From contig JARKPR010000002.1 in assembly GCA_029975165.1 (NCBI GenBank), forward strand, positions 1 through 64,000: DNA of 64,000 nt, in the 5' to 3' direction. The notes beneath the pieces are model-generated. The model ran no database searches, was not told where the DNA came from, and worked only from the letters and a program-made list of their open reading frames with translations. Origin of the DNA: Selenomonadales bacterium. Lineage in GTDB: Bacteria; Bacillota; Negativicutes; Sporomusales; UBA7701. This document shows, in pieces, positions 62,691 through 64,000 of this stretch (within the stretch, counting starts at the first letter, position 1; every line of letters begins with the position of its first letter). The position numbers and the translations under genes are program-made.

Positions 62691-63975
62691 GCATGTTGCC
62701 GTCGTCGTCGAACCGTATTTCATACGGCTGGCTGAGTACTTCAACATCGTGCCGCGTTCGTATTTCGTCCAGATAATTTTCCGATACCTCTATTTCCTCC
62801 ATGCTCAGGGTGTTCTTGATGCGTATCACCCTGGCGTCGTCGAAGTCGATGCCGGTACAGGTCCTGATCGCCAGCCGTAGCGCGTCCCGGTCATTGTTCA
62901 TATACACGGGGATTTTGCCGCCGTTGAGCATGGTCGCCGTGATGACGTTTATCCAGGTGGCGTCGAAGTCGACCGTCCGCAGGCAACGTCGCGTGGTGAC
63001 GTCCGCCATGGCCAGGCCGCAGCCGTTATGGTGGGTTTCCTCGGACAGCCCGCGGATGAACAGCTTCTTGATATCGATCACATCTTCGAAGCCCGGCGAG
63101 TTGCTGCGGCCGGTTATGTTGGGATCGTGACCGTTGCCGCTGATATTCTTGCCAATCTCGTCGATGATGAGCACGTCGATTTGGGGGAATTTGAATTTGG
63201 CGATCTTGTCTTTCGCTATTTCGAGCAGGGCGGCGTCTCGTTCGAGGATTTTGTCTTTCGCCATTACTTCCAGTTCGCTGATCTCGTCGTAGGCGTTCTG
63301 GACGATGCCGACGCCGAACGCCACCGGCGCGTTTTTCAGGAATACGTCGCAGACCTCGGGGATGCGCCCGGCAAAGGAGGAGAACCCCTTCATATGGAAC
63401 ATCGACGCGCCTTTGTGCTTGGCAAGGCCGATGGCCATCATTTTGGCCATGCCGCTCTCCCATTTGCCGCGGAAGTCGGTATGGGGCTTGACTTTGTTCA
63501 AGACCACGATGCCGTCGGCTTCGTAAGCGTGCTTGTCGCAGTATACCGGCGTTCCGTCGTCGAGCGCGCCGATCTGCACCACCTCCATCGAGGACAGGAC
63601 GGGGACGCCGACCGCTTCCTCGGTTATGTTGTAGGTGGCGATCAGCTCCCGCTGGCCTTCCGCCGTAGCCCCTCCGTGGCTGCCCATCGCCGGGATGACG
63701 AACGGCTCCGCTCCCCACTCCTTGAGCTGGCCGGCGATCGTCCGGATGATGACGTCGAGGTGGGGAATGCCCCGGCTGCCGGCCGTTATGCAGATTCTTT
63801 TTCCTCGGTAGTGCGCTTTGTCGCCGAGGGTTTGCATTTCCTTTCCGGTCCAGGCGGCCAGGTCTTCGATCTTCCTGGCATCGTAAAGCTGCTTTACCTT
63901 GACCATCCTGGGGAATTTGATGTTTTCCGCGCCCTCGACGATGACATTGACTTTAGGAAAATCGATGAAATTCAT
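62686..63975 (-). CDS. LarA-like (DUF2088) nickel-pincer racemase homologue 2
   Basis: 429 aa, same family as the gene at 46981. GMAK and SMFH repeat the 16-residue Lys-to-His spacing that matches Lys184/His200 of LarA; AMGSHGG and PHTDFRG are also shared. Substrate unknown; nothing nearby suggests lactate. RBS AGGAGGCG, ATG 63975, close to the right edge, so partners may lie outside. Confidence 0.86.
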   Translation of the reverse strand: MNFIDFPKVNVIVEGAENIKFPRMVKVKQLYDARKIEDLAAWTGKEMQTLGDKAHYRGKRICITAGSRGIPHLDVIIRTIAGQLKEWGAEPFVIPAMGSHGGATAEGQRELIATYNITEEAVGVPVLSSMEVVQIGALDDGTPVYCDKHAYEADGIVVLNKVKPHTDFRGKWESGMAKMMAIGLAKHKGASMFHMKGFSSFAGRIPEVCDVFLKNAPVAFGVGIVQNAYDEISELEVMAKDKILERDAALLEIAKDKIAKFKFPQIDVLIIDEIGKNISGNGHDPNITGRSNSPGFEDVIDIKKLFIRGLSEETHHNGCGLAMADVTTRRCLRTVDFDATWINVITATMLNGGKIPVYMNNDRDALRLAIRTCTGIDFDDARVIRIKNTLSMEEIEVSENYLDEIRTRHDVEVLSQPYEIRFDDDGNML

Positions 63976-64000
63976 TTTAACGCCTCCTGTTTAACGGCTT

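Noticed and set aside
62475-62735. An 86-codon plus-strand ORF between the threonine aldolase and the larA-like gene
   Set aside because: No RBS, ends inside the terminator of the larA-like gene, and reads against the promoter region of the aldolase.

Overview
This window comes from a GC-rich, spore-forming, Gram-negative-type (diderm) Firmicute, most likely Negativicutes of the Sporomusa/Sporomusaceae kind. The diderm envelope is shown by a classical autotransporter with a C-terminal beta-barrel, a PagL-like lipid A deacylase and a second outer-membrane barrel. The Firmicute side is shown by a T-box leader, a Firmicute-style rRNA leader, strong GGAGG ribosome binding sites, a LytS/LytR pair and tandem cobT homologues of the arsAB type known from Sporomusa ovata. 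The assignment is inference; the partial 16S gene at the left edge would settle it.

Layout. 1-607: the 5' end of a 16S rRNA gene with two consensus promoters, all on the minus strand. 608-1230: an AbrB/MazE antitoxin and a Doc-like toxin whose Fic motif is degenerate. 1313-4011: two radical SAM proteins. 4143-8220: cell-wall amidase, exported PepF-type peptidase, zinc-ribbon protein and GDPD phosphodiesterase. 8311-11033: a bacterial NHEJ cassette with split LigD (ligase, Ku, polymerase). 11083-14588: threonine synthase, YbaK deacylase, a DUF362 ferredoxin-like protein and a small TM1266-like protein. 14800-15864: an HD-GYP protein. 15854-18131: a Phe T-box leader driving pheA-aroF. 18187-20713: three small proteins of unknown function that share promoter-like elements (candidate spore-layer proteins), with an L,D-transpeptidase between them on the other strand. 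20754-23062: tandem cobT/arsAB-like genes behind a leader with an attenuator. 23105-27764: exported protein, threonine dehydratase, glutamine-dependent NAD synthetase, radical SAM protein. 27780-30358: membrane protein, zinc-ribbon membrane protein and a large protein ending in a TFIIB-like helical/HTH region. 30615-31037: a small exported protein interrupted by one in-frame TGA.

31129-36158: an AIDA-type autotransporter overlapping its dedicated O-heptosyltransferase gene. 36332-42752: rrf2-cydA-cydB-cydD-cydC (bd oxidase and its ABC exporter) with dyad operators at the promoter. 42823-44129: PhoB-type regulator and PagL-like protein. 44330-50006: a 2-hydroxy-acid operon (DASS transporter, small interrupted membrane protein, LarA-like racemase, GlcD-like flavoprotein, GlcF-like Fe-S protein), next to a LytS/LytR two-component system (50153-52647). 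53048-55520: outer-membrane protein with a structured leader, isoaspartyl dipeptidase, VOC protein. 55632-61324: dnaK, cbpA-like dnaJ and clpB, with CtsR-like heptads upstream and no grpE or hrcA. 61406-63975: threonine aldolase and a second LarA-like protein.

How the genes work together: the autotransporter and glycosyltransferase form one surface-adhesin system; the DASS/LarA/GlcD/GlcF genes look like uptake, racemization and oxidation of a hydroxy acid such as lactate or glycolate; the cyd genes form a complete, self-regulated oxygen-defence unit; the arsAB-like pair suggests cobamides with phenolic lower ligands. No tRNA gene, IS element, prophage or CRISPR array was seen.
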